A DNA stretch of 64,000 nucleotides, from positions 161,330 to 225,329 of the forward strand of contig JACEVL010000051.1 of NCBI GenBank assembly GCA_020284085.1, read 5' to 3'. Origin of the DNA: Aporrectodea caliginosa. Its lineage: Eukaryota; Annelida; Clitellata; Crassiclitellata; Lumbricidae. Shown in pieces: positions 9,033 through 21,101 of the stretch; position 1 is the first letter of the stretch, and the number at the start of each line of letters is the position of its first letter. The position numbers and the translations under genes were made by a program. The notes beneath the pieces are model-generated. The model was given only the letters and a program-made list of their open reading frames with translations, did no database searches and had not been told where the DNA came from.

Positions 9033-11402
9033 CCCTCATGCGACCAACTGGGGTCCTGGGGGACCCCAGCGCAGCATAGGCTTGTGCTACTTTTGGGCTA
9101 TGAGATATTTTTTTACGGCATTTTACGAATTTGTCACCTCGATATCGCTCACTGTTTACGTCTAGTGAAATCCGGATTTGCTCCTGCGGTTATTTTTTAA
9201 ATAAATAAAATCCAGTGGGGTCCCGGAGGACCCCAGCTTTAGCAGTGCATTTTAGAGAACTTAACGGTACTGTTTGAACATTTATTATGACAGCGAGAAT
9301 TGGTCTGGCGCGATACAGTGCAAAAGAAGCACTACGAATAATTCTTGACGAGAGTGACGACAGCACAGATAATGACAATGACTCAGTTTCAGAGAATGAT
9401 GATCATGTATCTGAGTACTCTGAACACAGCGATGTGGAAAGTGCAGATGACGAAGTCGACATAGGTGCGCAATGCCTACCTGCTCCAGCCAACAGTGGTC
9501 AAAACAGTAGGCCTATTTCAGTTGGAACAAGAGGTCGTGGTCGTGGTCTGCGTGGTAGAGGAGTAGGAAGACAGCAAGGTGTTGCAGTTCAAGCAAAATC
9601 GGCTTCAGGTCATCTGATGACTGGCAAAAACGGCTTTCTTTGGGAAACACAGCCATCGGCATCAGGCCGTCGGCGTGTTCAAGATATCATTCGAACACCT
9701 GCTGGTGTAACTGCCACATCACGGTGTGACACAATTTTTGATACGTACCAGCTTTTCTTGACCCCGGAAATTATTGACGGAATTGTTCTTCAGACGAACA
9801 GGGAGGCAAGGAGACGAATACGTGCCTGGAATGAACAAAATCCTGAAAATCAACGCGCTGAATGGAAACCTGTCAATGACAAGGAAATGATTGCGTTCAT
9901 TGGACTCTGCATACTGGCAGGTGTCTACAGAGGAAATCATGAGCCACAGTCAAGCTTGTGGTCTGAGCGTGAAGGCAGGCCAATCATGAAGTACATGAGA
10001 TTCGACGACAAGGCAACGCGTGATGAAAGGTTGAAACACGACAAACTGGCCGCTTTCCGTGACATATGGACAATGTGTACTGCTCAACTGCCAAAGTTTT
10101 TTGTTCCTGGTCCTGATCTGTGCGTAGATGAGCAGCTTGTGGCTTACCGTGGCAGATGCAACTTCAGGCAGTACATACCATCCAAACCTGCAAAATACGG
10201 TATCAAAATATGGTGTTGCTGCGACGCTGTCACTTCATATCCACTTACTGCGGACATATATCTGGGCAGACAGGAGGGAACTCAGCGTGAGACAGGACAA
10301 GGCGCAAGAGTAGTGAAACAATTGGTATCGCCATGGCGGCACAGTGGCAGAAACGTGGTGGCAGATAACTTTTTTTCATCTGTTGATCTTGCAGAGCAGC
10401 TACTTGCAGATCGAATGACATATGTTGGTACAATTCGTAGCAACAAACCTCAAGTTCCAGAGGCAATGAAGGCCAGGCGTGGGCGCCAGGAATTGAGCTC
10501 TTTGTTTGGATTTCATGACCAACTTACTCTTGTATCGTTTGTTCCTAAACCAGGCAAAGCTGTGTTAGCTATATCCACGCTGCACCACGATGCCACCACT
10601 GATGCTCAGATGAGCAACAAGCCAGAAATAATCCTCCATTACAATGGAACCAAAAGCGGTGTTGACAATATGGATCACCTGGCTACAATGCACACCACAA
10701 GAAGAAAGATTAACCGTTGGCCCATGGTGCTTTTTTTCAACATCCTTGTCATCGCTGGAATTGCTTCTCACATTCTGTGGGTGGGCAACAACCCAGACTG
10801 GCAGACTTTGAATGCCACACGTCGACGACGTCTGTTTCTGACAGACCTTGGGTATGCCATGGTAACACCTCACATGAAACAACGAGCAATGACTCCTACA
10901 ATCCAAGCACCAATCAGAGCTGCGATGAAGAACTGTGGTGTAGAAGCTCAACCCCGTCAACCACACTCAGCTTCAATCTCCAAAGGCTCAAAGGCCAAGC
11001 GTCGGCGATGCTCATTGTGTCAACGCGGTAATGACAAGAAGGCAGCACGTGAATGTACTCTATGCAACCGGCCAGTGTGTGGCGAACACAGTCAGCAGCA
11101 AGCTGTTTGTGATAGCTGCTATTAAAACTATTCAGTACAACTCATGACAATGTTTATTTCAGCAATTAGTTAGGTCATCTTGTCCAGTCTTGACACTCAG
11201 TAAAACACTAATTTTATCTTATCAGACTATTAGATGGTAAGCAATACCCAGGTAAACAATGACAAGTTAGAACTTTAACTTGTAGCAAAATAAAGTGACG
11301 TTTCAACAAGAGCAGAATGCATAAACGTGTGAGTGACAATTGGGGTCCCCCGGGACCCCAGTTGGTCATATTAAGGAGTAAAATATGTTGGTCGCATGAG
11401 GG
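9033..11402 (+). mobile_element. complete piggyBac transposon with TTAA target duplication
   Basis: The element is bounded by TTAA at 9029-9032 and 11403-11406, the signature target duplication of piggyBac. Perfect 16-bp terminal inverted repeats (CCCTCATGCGACCAAC) lie at 9033-9048 and 11387-11402. Subterminal GGGGTCC...GGACCCC hairpins lie at 9049-9068, near 9218-9237, and at 11341-11360. It carries one intact transposase gene. Structurally it looks complete. Confidence 0.97.
9287..11125 (+). CDS. piggyBac transposase (PGBD-like, DDE_Tnp_1_7 family)
   Basis: 612 codons, one exon. It catalyses cut-and-paste transposition at TTAA. Order: an acidic Ser/Asp-rich N-terminus (about residues 20-65), a Gly/Arg-rich stretch (about 82-98), the RNase H-like core (about 150-520), and a Cys-rich C-terminal domain (about 565-612; CSLC, CTLC, CGEH, CDSC) that binds the ends in this family. 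The catalytic Asp candidates are D281 (CVDEQLV), D360 (ADNFFS) and D460 (GVDNMD). Their spacing of 79 and 100 residues matches the known piggyBac triad spacing. No stop or frameshift. The ATG at 9287 follows the left end by 254 bases. All key residues are present, so activity is possible but not shown. Confidence 0.96.
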   Translation: MTARIGLARYSAKEALRIILDESDDSTDNDNDSVSENDDHVSEYSEHSDVESADDEVDIGAQCLPAPANSGQNSRPISVGTRGRGRGLRGRGVGRQQGVAVQAKSASGHLMTGKNGFLWETQPSASGRRRVQDIIRTPAGVTATSRCDTIFDTYQLFLTPEIIDGIVLQTNREARRRIRAWNEQNPENQRAEWKPVNDKEMIAFIGLCILAGVYRGNHEPQSSLWSEREGRPIMKYMRFDDKATRDERLKHDKLAAFRDIWTMCTAQLPKFFVPGPDLCVDEQLVAYRGRCNFRQYIPSKPAKYGIKIWCCCDAVTSYPLTADIYLGRQEGTQRETGQGARVVKQLVSPWRHSGRNVVADNFFSSVDLAEQLLADRMTYVGTIRSNKPQVPEAMKARRGRQELSSLFGFHDQLTLVSFVPKPGKAVLAISTLHHDATTDAQMSNKPEIILHYNGTKSGVDNMDHLATMHTTRRKINRWPMVLFFNILVIAGIASHILWVGNNPDWQTLNATRRRRLFLTDLGYAMVTPHMKQRAMTPTIQAPIRAAMKNCGVEAQPRQPHSASISKGSKAKRRRCSLCQRGNDKKAARECTLCNRPVCGEHSQQQAVCDSCY

Positions 11403-12397
<995 letters not shown>

Positions 12398-13290
12398 AAC
12401 CATTTTCCAAAGTTTACAGTCTGCAAAATTTTGCTGGAAACCGTATACTTGAGAAAAGTCAAACGGTTTCCTGTTATTTCACAAAACATTCTCACGCGAT
12501 TATTTAACATTTTGTCAGTTAACATTTATTCGCTTCGTCAGAAATACACAAATGAATTCTATTTATGGGGATAAACGATTATCTAACAAGTTTATATAAG
12601 AGCATTTTCGCGATCTCCGATTCGACAAAGAAACAAAGGTCTCAACCAGAAATAACCTGAAATATTTGAAGCTGTTGACGTTTGGTGAACAAAGAATTAA
12701 AATCGAATTGTTGAGCACTCAGTCTCTGATGATGCGCACGAACGAATTCATGCATATCAGTTTTGTATTCAAAGTAAGACTTTTAGTACAGTACAAATGA
12801 GTGTTGTTCTCGTGACTGGACATATTCAAAGATCCTGCTTTGTTTTGCTTTTTCGATACACTTTTAGTTCAATTTTAGGTAGTTCTGTAATTCTTACGTC
12901 TAGTTATAAGCACTTTGACTTTTGAACCGTGCTTCTTATTGCATTGCTTGTATATCTACTGTAACTTTGTCCGTGTTTTCATTCAATTCAAGTTTTACGT
13001 TGTCCTACTCTCACGCTGTTAGTGTTCCGTAAAATAATGCAATCGCAAAGCAATTGCAACGATAATTTTACATAAAGTCCGTGCTGATGGTAACGATGCT
13101 GTTAAGGTTGAACTGTTTTAACAAATAAAGTTTGTTCCACGTTTATTTGTTACTGTTCCGTAAAGGCAATCACAAAGTTATTGCAACGATGCTTTTGCTA
13201 AGGTTGAAATGTTTTAGCAAATACAGTTTGTTCGATCTAAATTTTGTCATAGTTACTCGTAACTACTCATAGAAATGTAGCATCCATGTA
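12398..13290 (+). other. former 3' UTR of zinc-finger copy B
   Basis: Non-coding, but recognisably paralogous to 4430-5690: shared words include GTCTCAACCAGAA, TTTTGTATTCAAAGTAA and GGACATATTCAA. It contains several AATAAA or near-AATAAA signals, for example near 13121 just before GTTTGTTCCACG. Confidence 0.65.
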
Positions 13291-13484
13291 CAGCCGAAGG
13301 CAGGATATAGATCCGCAGTAAATTGCCGACAACAGAGTGATATGTCGAAATATTTGTCACCCGAATAGGTTCCTATGAATCAACTCCTGTTTGAACTTAT
13401 TCTATTTGGGCTTAAGTTTAATTTTTTCCTTCATTTTGATTGATTGATTGATTGATGCTCTATTGAAACATCACATAACTCAAA

Positions 13485-13575
13485 TCAAATAATGAATGAA
13501 ATTCGTTCGAGTGCATTTTGAGTAGGCCTAGGTTCTTGGAAGAGGAGCTATGTAAATTCTATGAATGAATGAATC
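13485..13575 (+). mobile_element. LINE 3' tail fragment
   Basis: ATTCGTTCGAGTGC, then a GAGCTATGTAAATTCTATGA stretch ending in (GAAT)n. This is the same layout as the LINE 3' end at 25960-26035 (GCGCTATATAAAT plus GAAT repeats). Only the tail is present. Confidence 0.5.
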
Positions 13576-13654
13576 AAAATATAATTCCGCCTGTAGCAAA
13601 TGTTCTACAATCGTATCCGCCCGATTATACAGTTAAGAGTTAAGACAGTGCGAA

Positions 13655-13905
13655 CAATAAAATGGTCTTAAGGAAGAACGGACTTTAGGATGGACTTAAG
13701 GACGGACAAAAAGACGAAAAGTTGGGCGAGCGTACAGTCGTCCTTAGACAAAGGGACGAACGGACATAAGGACGGACGGAAGGAGTAAGGACAACAGGAG
13801 AAATGGGCGGAAAGACGGACAAACGGAAGAGCCGACGAGAGGACGAAAGGAAAACGGCCTAAGAGAGGACTGGCAGAAGGATGGACGAACAAAAGAATGG
13901 ATGTC
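13655..13905. repeat. degenerate GGACGGA-type low-complexity tract
   Basis: Roughly 240 bases dominated by GGACGGA, GGACGAA and AAGGA words in irregular tandem order. No fixed period. Open frames here are repeat-driven. Confidence 0.6.
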
Positions 13906-14009
13906 TTACAAGGACTTCAAGGCAACAATCAGCAAACATGCTGGAAACTTTTGATCACGAAAACAAAACGTTTTCACTCCATTCTACTGTGTACCCAGCT
14001 TTCAGTCAG

Positions 14010-16741
14010 ATCAATCAATCAATCAATCAATATATATTTATTGACCACCATGATAATAATACAGGCACATAGTTTATGCAATCGTATACAGGGTGTCAAT
14101 GGGTAAACCCAAAGGAACATATGGTTCCGCTATCAGGGTTGCTTTATTTACATCAGCCATTAATCAGTTAGTATATTGATGGTCACCATTTAATACAATG
14201 CAGTCATATGATAGAGTGTCAATATTTAATTCTACTGGGAGCTTAAGGCTCCTCACAAGGTTGACAACAGCACACCAAACGTTAGAAATCCTGTGACATA
14301 TTAACACAACAGTGCAAGCACATAGTATCTTATGCAATCACCACGAAGTAACTTATGCAAGGGAAGCCAAAAGATGGAATTTCAATTTTCGTTTAAATTG
14401 ATAAACTGTAGGTAAGTGTTTAAGATAATTAGGTAGGGAGTTCCATATCAGCGGACCACAAATCACCATAGGCTACTATGTTGTCTAGCAGTGGTGTGTA
14501 CCCTTCGTTGATGATAGTTCGTTGCAGATCGTGTAAAGTGGTCGTGTACTTCAGAGTTTTTACAAAACCAGTTGTCAAAATTCGCAGGTATTTGATGTGC
14601 TTGAAGTTTGTACATGAATAACCCCACTTGCAATGTGTTGACGTACTCGAAGGGCAATATTTTCAAGTTGTAGAATAGAGAGCTGGTGTTAGCTCTATAA
14701 GGTACAATCATTATAATTCGTACGACTCGTTTCTGCAAGGTCATTAAAATGGTTAGGCAAGTTCGGTAAGTAGAGGCCCACACAAGGTTGCAGTAGGACA
14801 TGTAAGGATATATTAAAGTGTAATACAAGTTAACAAGGATGTGTCGTGGCAGGAGATGCCGAATACGAGAGATAATACCTATATTTTTTTATATATTCTT
14901 GGAAATAACAGCTATATGTTCTCTCCATGTTATATGTTCGTCAATGTGAACACCCAAGAATTTCGTAGAAGATACCCACTCTTCCAAGCATTGATTATCT
15001 ATGTTAACAGCAATATTACAGTCTGAGTGGAGTTCAGTTTTCCTCTTGGAACCGAACAACATGAAATTGGTCTTTACAAGGTTTAGTGATAGTTTGTTGG
15101 CTTTGAACCATTCACCAACAAATTTTAGCTCGACATTAATTGTTTTAACTAGTACATCAATAGACTTGGTTGACATGAATACACTGGTATCATCTGCAAA
15201 CATGATAAAATGGAGATGTGATGAGGCGTTTGAGATATCATTCACATATAATTATTAAGAATAGCAGAGGTCCCAAGATAGAGCCCTGTGGCACACCGCA
15301 TGTAATGTCGGATATTTGCGAAACATGTCCATTATATAGCTGCTATTTCTTAAATAGTCGGTGAGCCAATTAAGACAAACACCCCTTATTCCATAGTGTT
15401 CCAGTTTTTTCAACAGAATTTTATGATTCACCGTGTCGAATGCTTTGGATAAGTCAAAGAAGACACCAATAGAAAAGTGATTGTTATCCCTAGATTCTGA
15501 AATCCTGTAATGCATCTCCATTACTACCATGTAGGTAAAGTGTGCTGTTCGAAAGCCATACTGTCCTTTATATAGCATATCCTTTGATGTTAAGTAAGAC
15601 ATTATTCTTCCATATAATATTTTCTCGAAGAATTTTGAGAAGTATGGCAAGATAGATATTGGCCTGTAATTACTCAGTTGTTTTCTGTCCCCAGTCTTAT
15701 AAATAGGAATTATTTTGGCAATTTTTAAACTATTTCGGATAACACCGGTTACAATAGAGCAGTTTATTATTTCAGCAAGGGGAATCGAGGTAGCTTCTAT
15801 TGTGAGTTTGGCAATCTGAGGATCTATTTCATCCAGTCCTCTACTGTACGCAGAACGGAGCTCCTTAGCAGTTAGTATTATTTCTGCCGGTGAGGTTAGT
15901 TCAATTCCAATGGAGGAAGCAGAGGGGTCTTTCATGAAGTCTCGAATGAGGTGCCTGTGTTAGGTAGTTTTTCTGCTAGTTTGGGTCCGATCTCAGTAAA
16001 GAATTCGTTCAACTTATTAGCAATAAGGTCTTTTTCTTCAGTTTCCACACCATTAATAAAAAAGCTATCTGGAATCAAAGATAGATCATTTCCATGGAGC
16101 AGGGTTTTAATTACTCCCCATGTTTTACTCAAGTCGTTTTCGCATTCTAGTATTTTACTTACATAGTAGGCCTATTGTCTCGCTGCAGCTTTACGAATTT
16201 TTTAAAATTTGTTTCTGTAAGCTACGAAGCTAGTCCTATTTTTCTGTGTAGGTGCTCGTATATATTTTTTATATAATCGTGATTTTTTAATACAGGATTT
16301 TAATAGGGCCTTCGTCATCCATGGCTGTTTAATTTCTTGACTCTTTTTGGGTACATAGTTTATTTTAGGAAAAGAATTTTCATACAGTGACTTATATTTT
16401 TCGATAAATACCGTATAAGCTACAGCTGGGTTCCCACGATCACACACTTCGAAAACTTCTGAACAATCGGCAGTGTGCAGCAGATTGTTGAATGTGCTTC
16501 TAGCCTAGTTATCTCATTAATAATTCTTTTCTGCTGGGTGGGGGCTTTGTCCCTTGGTAAATATGTGGTCTTAGTTTGGGTAAAAATTGGAAAATGATCA
16601 GACATGTCATCAATGATTATAGCAGAATCAATAGTGTTAGATAGTGTATTTGTAAAAATGTTATCAATTAAAGTAGCGGTGTCCTTAGTAATTCTTGTTG
16701 GTCTTAGGATTGATGGTAGAAAGCGATTGGAAGTTAGTATG
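14010..16741 (-). mobile_element. decayed LINE (CR1/Jockey-like non-LTR retrotransposon), 5' truncated
   Basis: Read on the minus strand from 16741 down, the ORF2 pieces are in order: the endonuclease C-terminal end (LIDNIFTN...DDMSDHFPIF), a linker, RT fingers and palm (KIIPIYKTGDR, NYRPISILP, FFDLSKAFDTVNH), the FADDTSVF catalytic block near 15200, STKFLGVHIDE, YPYMSYCNLVWAS, and a C-terminus with IWNSLPNYLK. At least four frameshifts split it into five frames, so it is dead. The 3' end near 14010 has a short (ATTG)n tail, typical of CR1-like elements. The 5' end stops at the LTR element that begins at 16742/16743. I did not find the missing endonuclease half on the far side of that element. 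Confidence 0.88.
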
Positions 16742-16905
16742 ATGTAGCGAAAATGCGGGCAGAGAACCGCCTTTAAGTTAAGGGGGAGAATTTACCTCTG
16801 TTTTAAGTTGCCAGGATTATTTGGTTTGGCTCAAAATTAGCCGGTATGGTTTAAAAATAGATAGCCTGGCCTGAAAGGAGTTAAGCAAATTTAAATATTG
16901 ATGCT

Positions 16906-17065
16906 CCGCTCAGAATTAGCTGGCCTGACTCAAATCTAGATGGCCCAACTAAGATATAGACGGCCCAACTCAAAATTGGGTGGCCCATCTCAAAATGAGT
17001 TAGCCCAACTTAGAATTAGCTGGCTCATCTCCGAATGAGTTGACCCACTTCGGATTCAGTCCACT
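16906..17065 (+). promoter_or_regulatory. eight 20-bp tandem units in U3, directly upstream of the TATA box
   Basis: Units start at 16906, 16926, 16946, 16966, 16986, 17006, 17026 and 17046. Each follows the pattern CAxCTxAxAATxxGxTGGCC, with CAACTCAAAATTGGGTGGCC as one example. The period is an even 20 bases, close to two helical turns, and the array stops 4 bases before the TATA box. The same array is in the 3' LTR at 22303-22462. It is likely an enhancer-type binding array; the binding factor is unknown. Confidence 0.75.
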
Positions 17066-17068
17066 GGC

Positions 17069-17077
17069 TATAAAAGG
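17069..17077 (+). promoter_or_regulatory. TATA box of the LTR promoter
   Basis: TATAAAAGG in a GC-richer context. The identical copy in the 3' LTR is at 22466-22474. Confidence 0.85.
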
Positions 17078-17730
17078 CGAAGGAAGGCGTCAGGATCGTC
17101 GTCTTCGTGGTCTTCGTCGTCGGAGGAGATTGGCCGTCATCAGGAGCTGAGCTTTGTCGTCTTCGTCGTCTATGGTCGCCACAGAAAACACGCCAACCAT
17201 CGGAAAGAAGGAAACGCCGCCGTCGCCCTTCCTGTTCCGAAGCATACAAGGACCCGTCGCTGAACGCCGGAGAAAGACAACAGACGAGTTAAGTCGCAGA
17301 CGTCGACGGATGGCTGGGGGACCGATTGCCCCTGCCTCCGTAACCAGTGAGCTTTGGGACTCGCAGTGAAAGCAACTTTACGCACCGAACTGTGAAGCTC
17401 GGTTAAGGACGCCGCCGGGGCCTGACGGACTCGAGCCCCGTTATTCTGACTCTGTGGATATTCAGCGAAACCTTGTACATTGTGCCACCAATCTGGACGA
17501 TTCAGACACGGATCAACTGCGATATTTCTGGGGTGGACATACTGTCATTCTCTGAACGAGTTGGGGTTCTTTCTTTCAGGGCCACACGAACTCTGAACTC
17601 CATTGCATCGGCGCTGACGGTCCAGGACGTGGACACCTCCGAACGTCTCCGCTCTTTGGACAGACTTTGTAAGCGATCAGGACTTGAATCAGTTCGGCTG
17701 AGGTCAAGCGAGAGTTTTCTTTTGTGCCAG

Positions 17731-17736
17731 AATAAA
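17731..17736 (+). terminator. LTR polyadenylation signal
   Basis: AATAAA followed by AGATTGAATC, about 630 bases after the TATA box. This fits the R/U5 boundary of a long LTR. Confidence 0.7.
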
Positions 17737-17876
17737 AGATTGAATCATATTCGTCTCCTGTCATACTCCGGGAGCCTTACCCGCGGAAATTTAAGAAGCA
17801 CCTCCGAAGCTTGGGGAAACCATCGGTATCCTGGTCCTGGTCATTAGAGTTCGATTCCCCCCGCTTTCGCGACAAA

Positions 17877-17893
17877 TGGTACCAGAAGTGGGG
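17877..17893 (+). promoter_or_regulatory. primer-binding site, probably for tRNA-Leu
   Basis: TGGTACCAGAAGTGGGG begins two bases after the 5' LTR. Its reverse complement ends in ...TGGTACCA, as expected for a mature tRNA 3' end. It matches the acceptor/T-arm side of eukaryotic tRNA-Leu(UAA) apart from one base, going by memory of that tRNA. Confidence 0.75.
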
Positions 17894-17947
17894 TGCCATA
17901 ACAACAACTGGTGAAACAACAACTGGTATTCGAAAGACAGACTTCGC

Positions 17948-20725
17948 TTGATGGATACTGACGCCGAGAAGACCATCGCGTATACGGGGTTGGATGCTGA
18001 TGAATTGTCGCCTCGTCACCCGACATGTTCAACACCTGAGAGGGAGATGGCTCGTCCCGAGCCTACAACCGGTCGCCTATTGGAGAGCCTGGATTTCGAG
18101 GGGCCAAGACGCAGGACGAATGATGACTACGGAAGAAGGTGGATGAGCTTTCCGAACGACGTTGCGCCAGCATCGGCACAGGCACCAGTCAACGATTACC
18201 CAAGGACGCTGGAGATTAAAAGACTACACATGAAGCCTGGAAAATTCGACGGAACCGGGTCCCTGGAATCATTTTTGACTCAGTTCGAAGTTTGTGCCAG
18301 ACATAACCGATGGACGAACGAGGACAAAGCTGACTTCCTCCGCTGCGCATTGGATAAAGCGGCCACACAGCTTCTTTGGGATTTTGGAGCCAAGGAAGAC
18401 ATCACGTACGAACAGTTGGTTGAAAGGTTGAGACAGAGATACGGTGTCGAGGGGCACGCCGAAACCTTTCGAGCACAACTATATTATCGTCGACAACGGC
18501 CGGACGAGACGCTAAGTGATCTCTTGCACGATATACGCCGCCTAGTGGTCCTCGCCTACCCGGTGCCTTCCAACGAGACCACTGAAATCGTGGCACGTGA
18601 TGCATTCCTCGAAGCAATTCGTGACCGTGAACTGTCGCTAAAGATCAGAGAGCGGGAGCCTAAGACAATCGACGAGGCTTTCCGTTTGGCGCTACGACTG
18701 AGCGCCTATCAACATATGTCAGAGGCGGATGATAGACAGAGACCTGCCAACCGGGTGCGAACCACACAAGAAAACGATGCGGTCGACCCATTTCAACGGC
18801 AGTTCGACAACTTCCTAGCTGCCCAGGCTAGATGGCAGCGCGACTTCGAAGGGAGGATCGCCCGTCAGATAGAGCAAGTGAGAAACCAACCACCAACAAA
18901 CAACGATGCAGGACGCCGCCCTGGGAACACAGAGCGCACGCTGACATGTTATAACTGTGGAGAACCTGGACATATTGCCCGACGTTGCCGCCGTCCTCGT
19001 GGAACTCCGAGCCGCAACACCGAAGCACGCCCGACAGAAGCGAATCATGAGGAAGCTGTGGTCGCCAACCACACGACTCGCGAGCAGCCGTTTGTTTTGA
19101 CAAACAACTCTATCTACATTCGCGCCTCCATTCATGGACGATCACGCCTATGCCTGCTGGATACTGGATCTGAAGTGAGTATAGTCCCTTTTAAATATGT
19201 AGAGGGTTTAGACTTGCAGTCCTCTTCCCGGGTTTTGTTCGCAGCCAATAGCACTGAAATTAGGGTTTTGGGAGAGATAACGATACCCCTTAAACTGGGC
19301 GGAGGTTTTACCCTCACCACTAGTTTCTTAGTTTCCGACCAAATAGGTGAGCCAATTTTAGGTATGGAATGGCTAAGGACCCATCGCTGTAAGATTAGTT
19401 TTGGAATGGGTGCACTCTTTGTACGGCGTAGGCGGATTCCATTAGTAAAAGGGAACGGTGCCACATGGTGCCGAAGGGTTGTGGCCGAAGAAGTAACTGT
19501 GTCTCCTAAGTCACAGTACGATGTGCCCTTTAAGATGTTGTACGGCAATTTGACGATAACCGCTCCGGCTTGGTTGACGGAAACGTCTCAGATCGGTCCT
19601 GGATTACACGTAGCCAGGGTAATAGTGAGTGATGACGCTAATTTGTCGCAGGTACGAGTGTTGAACCTGAGAGAGAAACCCGCTAAGTTAAGCAAGGATC
19701 AATTCATTAGTAACCTGCACCCGGTACAGGTCGAGGATAGTCGACAGGCGGATGAGACCATTAGAGAAAAACAAGCGGCAGATGGATTAACAGATGATCT
19801 TTCTCTTGATGTCCCAAGTGAGGCAAATGGATGCAGAAATTCCGAAAACGACTTTGGACAAACGACGGTGCTTGAACACCGTGTGGGTACTGGTGAGTCA
19901 CGTCAGATTAGGCATTCTTTGAGAAGACATCGCAGTCAGATATGTAAAGCTCAATTGACAGCGTTTGAGGACTTGACGAACAAGTTTCCCTCTCAGGATG
20001 GAAATAATTCGGTGGAAGAAGCCGAATATAAGGCCGTAACACCCCAAGGACAGGAGCAGAAATCAGTTCTCCGGATTATGTTAAAGAAGTCTGCCCATCA
20101 GATTGGATATGTTGTTACCGTAATTGTACTGTTGACAGTTTTTGCTCCGATGACTCGATTACCTACTCAAACGGTAACTGTTGACACAGAGCCACGGGAG
20201 AGACTGAGTCTAGATCTAACGCGAGCACCTATTGACTTAGTTTTTGGATGCCCGGGGAACCTAGAGACAGAAAGGTGTTCGTATTCAGATTTCGTAGATC
20301 AAATGGCTGAGCGCTTGGAGTTAGCTTATCGGGAAGTTCGTCAAGCACTTAAGAAGGCTGCAGAATATCGTAAACGTCGGTACGATATGAGAGTGAAAGT
20401 ACCCAATTTCCTCCCTGGACAATGGGTGTGGTACCTAAATCCGAGGAGATACCAGGGACGCAGTCCGAAATGGAATCGTTGCTTTACGGGTCCATTTATG
20501 ATAAAGCAAGTGTGCGGAGCAGTGAATTTCGTGTTACAGAAGTCACCTAAGGCGAAGACCTTCGTTGCAAACATAGATAAGCTGCGACCTTGTTACGAAA
20601 GCACATCTGGGCAATGGGAAGAAGTTATAGAATGTCCAGAGGTTGAGTCGCCGTCCGAATCAGAACCAGAAGGGATAAGGGATCGGCCACGTCGCGTTGT
20701 AAAACGGCCGGCCAGATTTATATAA
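17948..20725 (+). CDS. gag: Gag-protease polyprotein fused to an integrase C-terminal tail; RT, RNase H and IN core deleted
   Basis: 925 codons, uninterrupted. Residues about 70-280 are a Gag capsid-type region (FDGTGSLESFLTQFE, ETLSDLLHDIRRL). A CCHC zinc knuckle starts at C334 (CYNCGEPGHIARRC). An aspartic protease has DTGSE with catalytic D405, and a downstream ILGMEWL block. After about residue 610 the sequence becomes unalignable and then jumps, near residue 760, to the end of an integrase: APIDLVFGCPG, a long basic helix, LPGQWVWYLNPRR and a GPF-type motif, ending at PARFI. The whole RT-RNase H-integrase catalytic region, normally about 700 residues, is absent. The frame is open across the deletion, so it can still make particle protein and protease but must borrow polymerase and integrase. 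Confidence 0.9.
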   Translation: MMDTDAEKTIAYTGLDADELSPRHPTCSTPEREMARPEPTTGRLLESLDFEGPRRRTNDDYGRRWMSFPNDVAPASAQAPVNDYPRTLEIKRLHMKPGKFDGTGSLESFLTQFEVCARHNRWTNEDKADFLRCALDKAATQLLWDFGAKEDITYEQLVERLRQRYGVEGHAETFRAQLYYRRQRPDETLSDLLHDIRRLVVLAYPVPSNETTEIVARDAFLEAIRDRELSLKIREREPKTIDEAFRLALRLSAYQHMSEADDRQRPANRVRTTQENDAVDPFQRQFDNFLAAQARWQRDFEGRIARQIEQVRNQPPTNNDAGRRPGNTERTLTCYNCGEPGHIARRCRRPRGTPSRNTEARPTEANHEEAVVANHTTREQPFVLTNNSIYIRASIHGRSRLCLLDTGSEVSIVPFKYVEGLDLQSSSRVLFAANSTEIRVLGEITIPLKLGGGFTLTTSFLVSDQIGEPILGMEWLRTHRCKISFGMGALFVRRRRIPLVKGNGATWCRRVVAEEVTVSPKSQYDVPFKMLYGNLTITAPAWLTETSQIGPGLHVARVIVSDDANLSQVRVLNLREKPAKLSKDQFISNLHPVQVEDSRQADETIREKQAADGLTDDLSLDVPSEANGCRNSENDFGQTTVLEHRVGTGESRQIRHSLRRHRSQICKAQLTAFEDLTNKFPSQDGNNSVEEAEYKAVTPQGQEQKSVLRIMLKKSAHQIGYVVTVIVLLTVFAPMTRLPTQTVTVDTEPRERLSLDLTRAPIDLVFGCPGNLETERCSYSDFVDQMAERLELAYREVRQALKKAAEYRKRRYDMRVKVPNFLPGQWVWYLNPRRYQGRSPKWNRCFTGPFMIKQVCGAVNFVLQKSPKAKTFVANIDKLRPCYESTSGQWEEVIECPEVESPSESEPEGIRDRPRRVVKRPARFI

Positions 20726-21101
20726 CCGAATTAAGCTATTTAGTTAAATAGGCTTTCACAGATTTATTGAGAGCAGGAGCGTTAAGTGGCTTTCACAGAT
20801 TTATTGAGAGCAGTAGAGTAATTAAGAAATTAGTTGCATAAGTTTTGTGCTTAGAATTTTTATTTTATTTTGCAGTAGAAATTAGTTACGCGTAAGAAAA
20901 GAGCGCTATATGAAAGAGATTGTTAAGGAGCTATATAATTAAGTAGGCGACTACGGAATTAAGAATTAAGAGCGTTGCTAAGCAACCGGATCAAATTGAG
21001 TTGTGGCGTCATAGGTTTGAAATCAAGTTGATAGTTTGTTTAAGTCGAAAGTTGAGAAAAAGTATTAAGTGTGAGTTGATATTAAGAAGATTGGTCAAGT
21101 C

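Larger units (their letters stand above)
16743..17874 (+). repeat. 5' LTR
   Basis: 1132 bases, TG...CA bounded, with imperfect terminal inversion (TGTAGCGAAA against TTTCGCGACA). U3 holds a 20-bp tandem array (16906 to about 17065). A TATA box (TATAAAAGG) is at 17069-17077, so transcription should begin near 17095-17105. A poly(A) signal AATAAA is at 17731-17736, and U5 runs to 17874. Confidence 0.95.

Noticed and set aside
17025..17847. Short open frames within the LTR, repeated at 22422-23245
   Set aside because: They are in R/U5 of the LTR, overlap each other on both strands and have no family resemblance. LTR leader sequence explains them.
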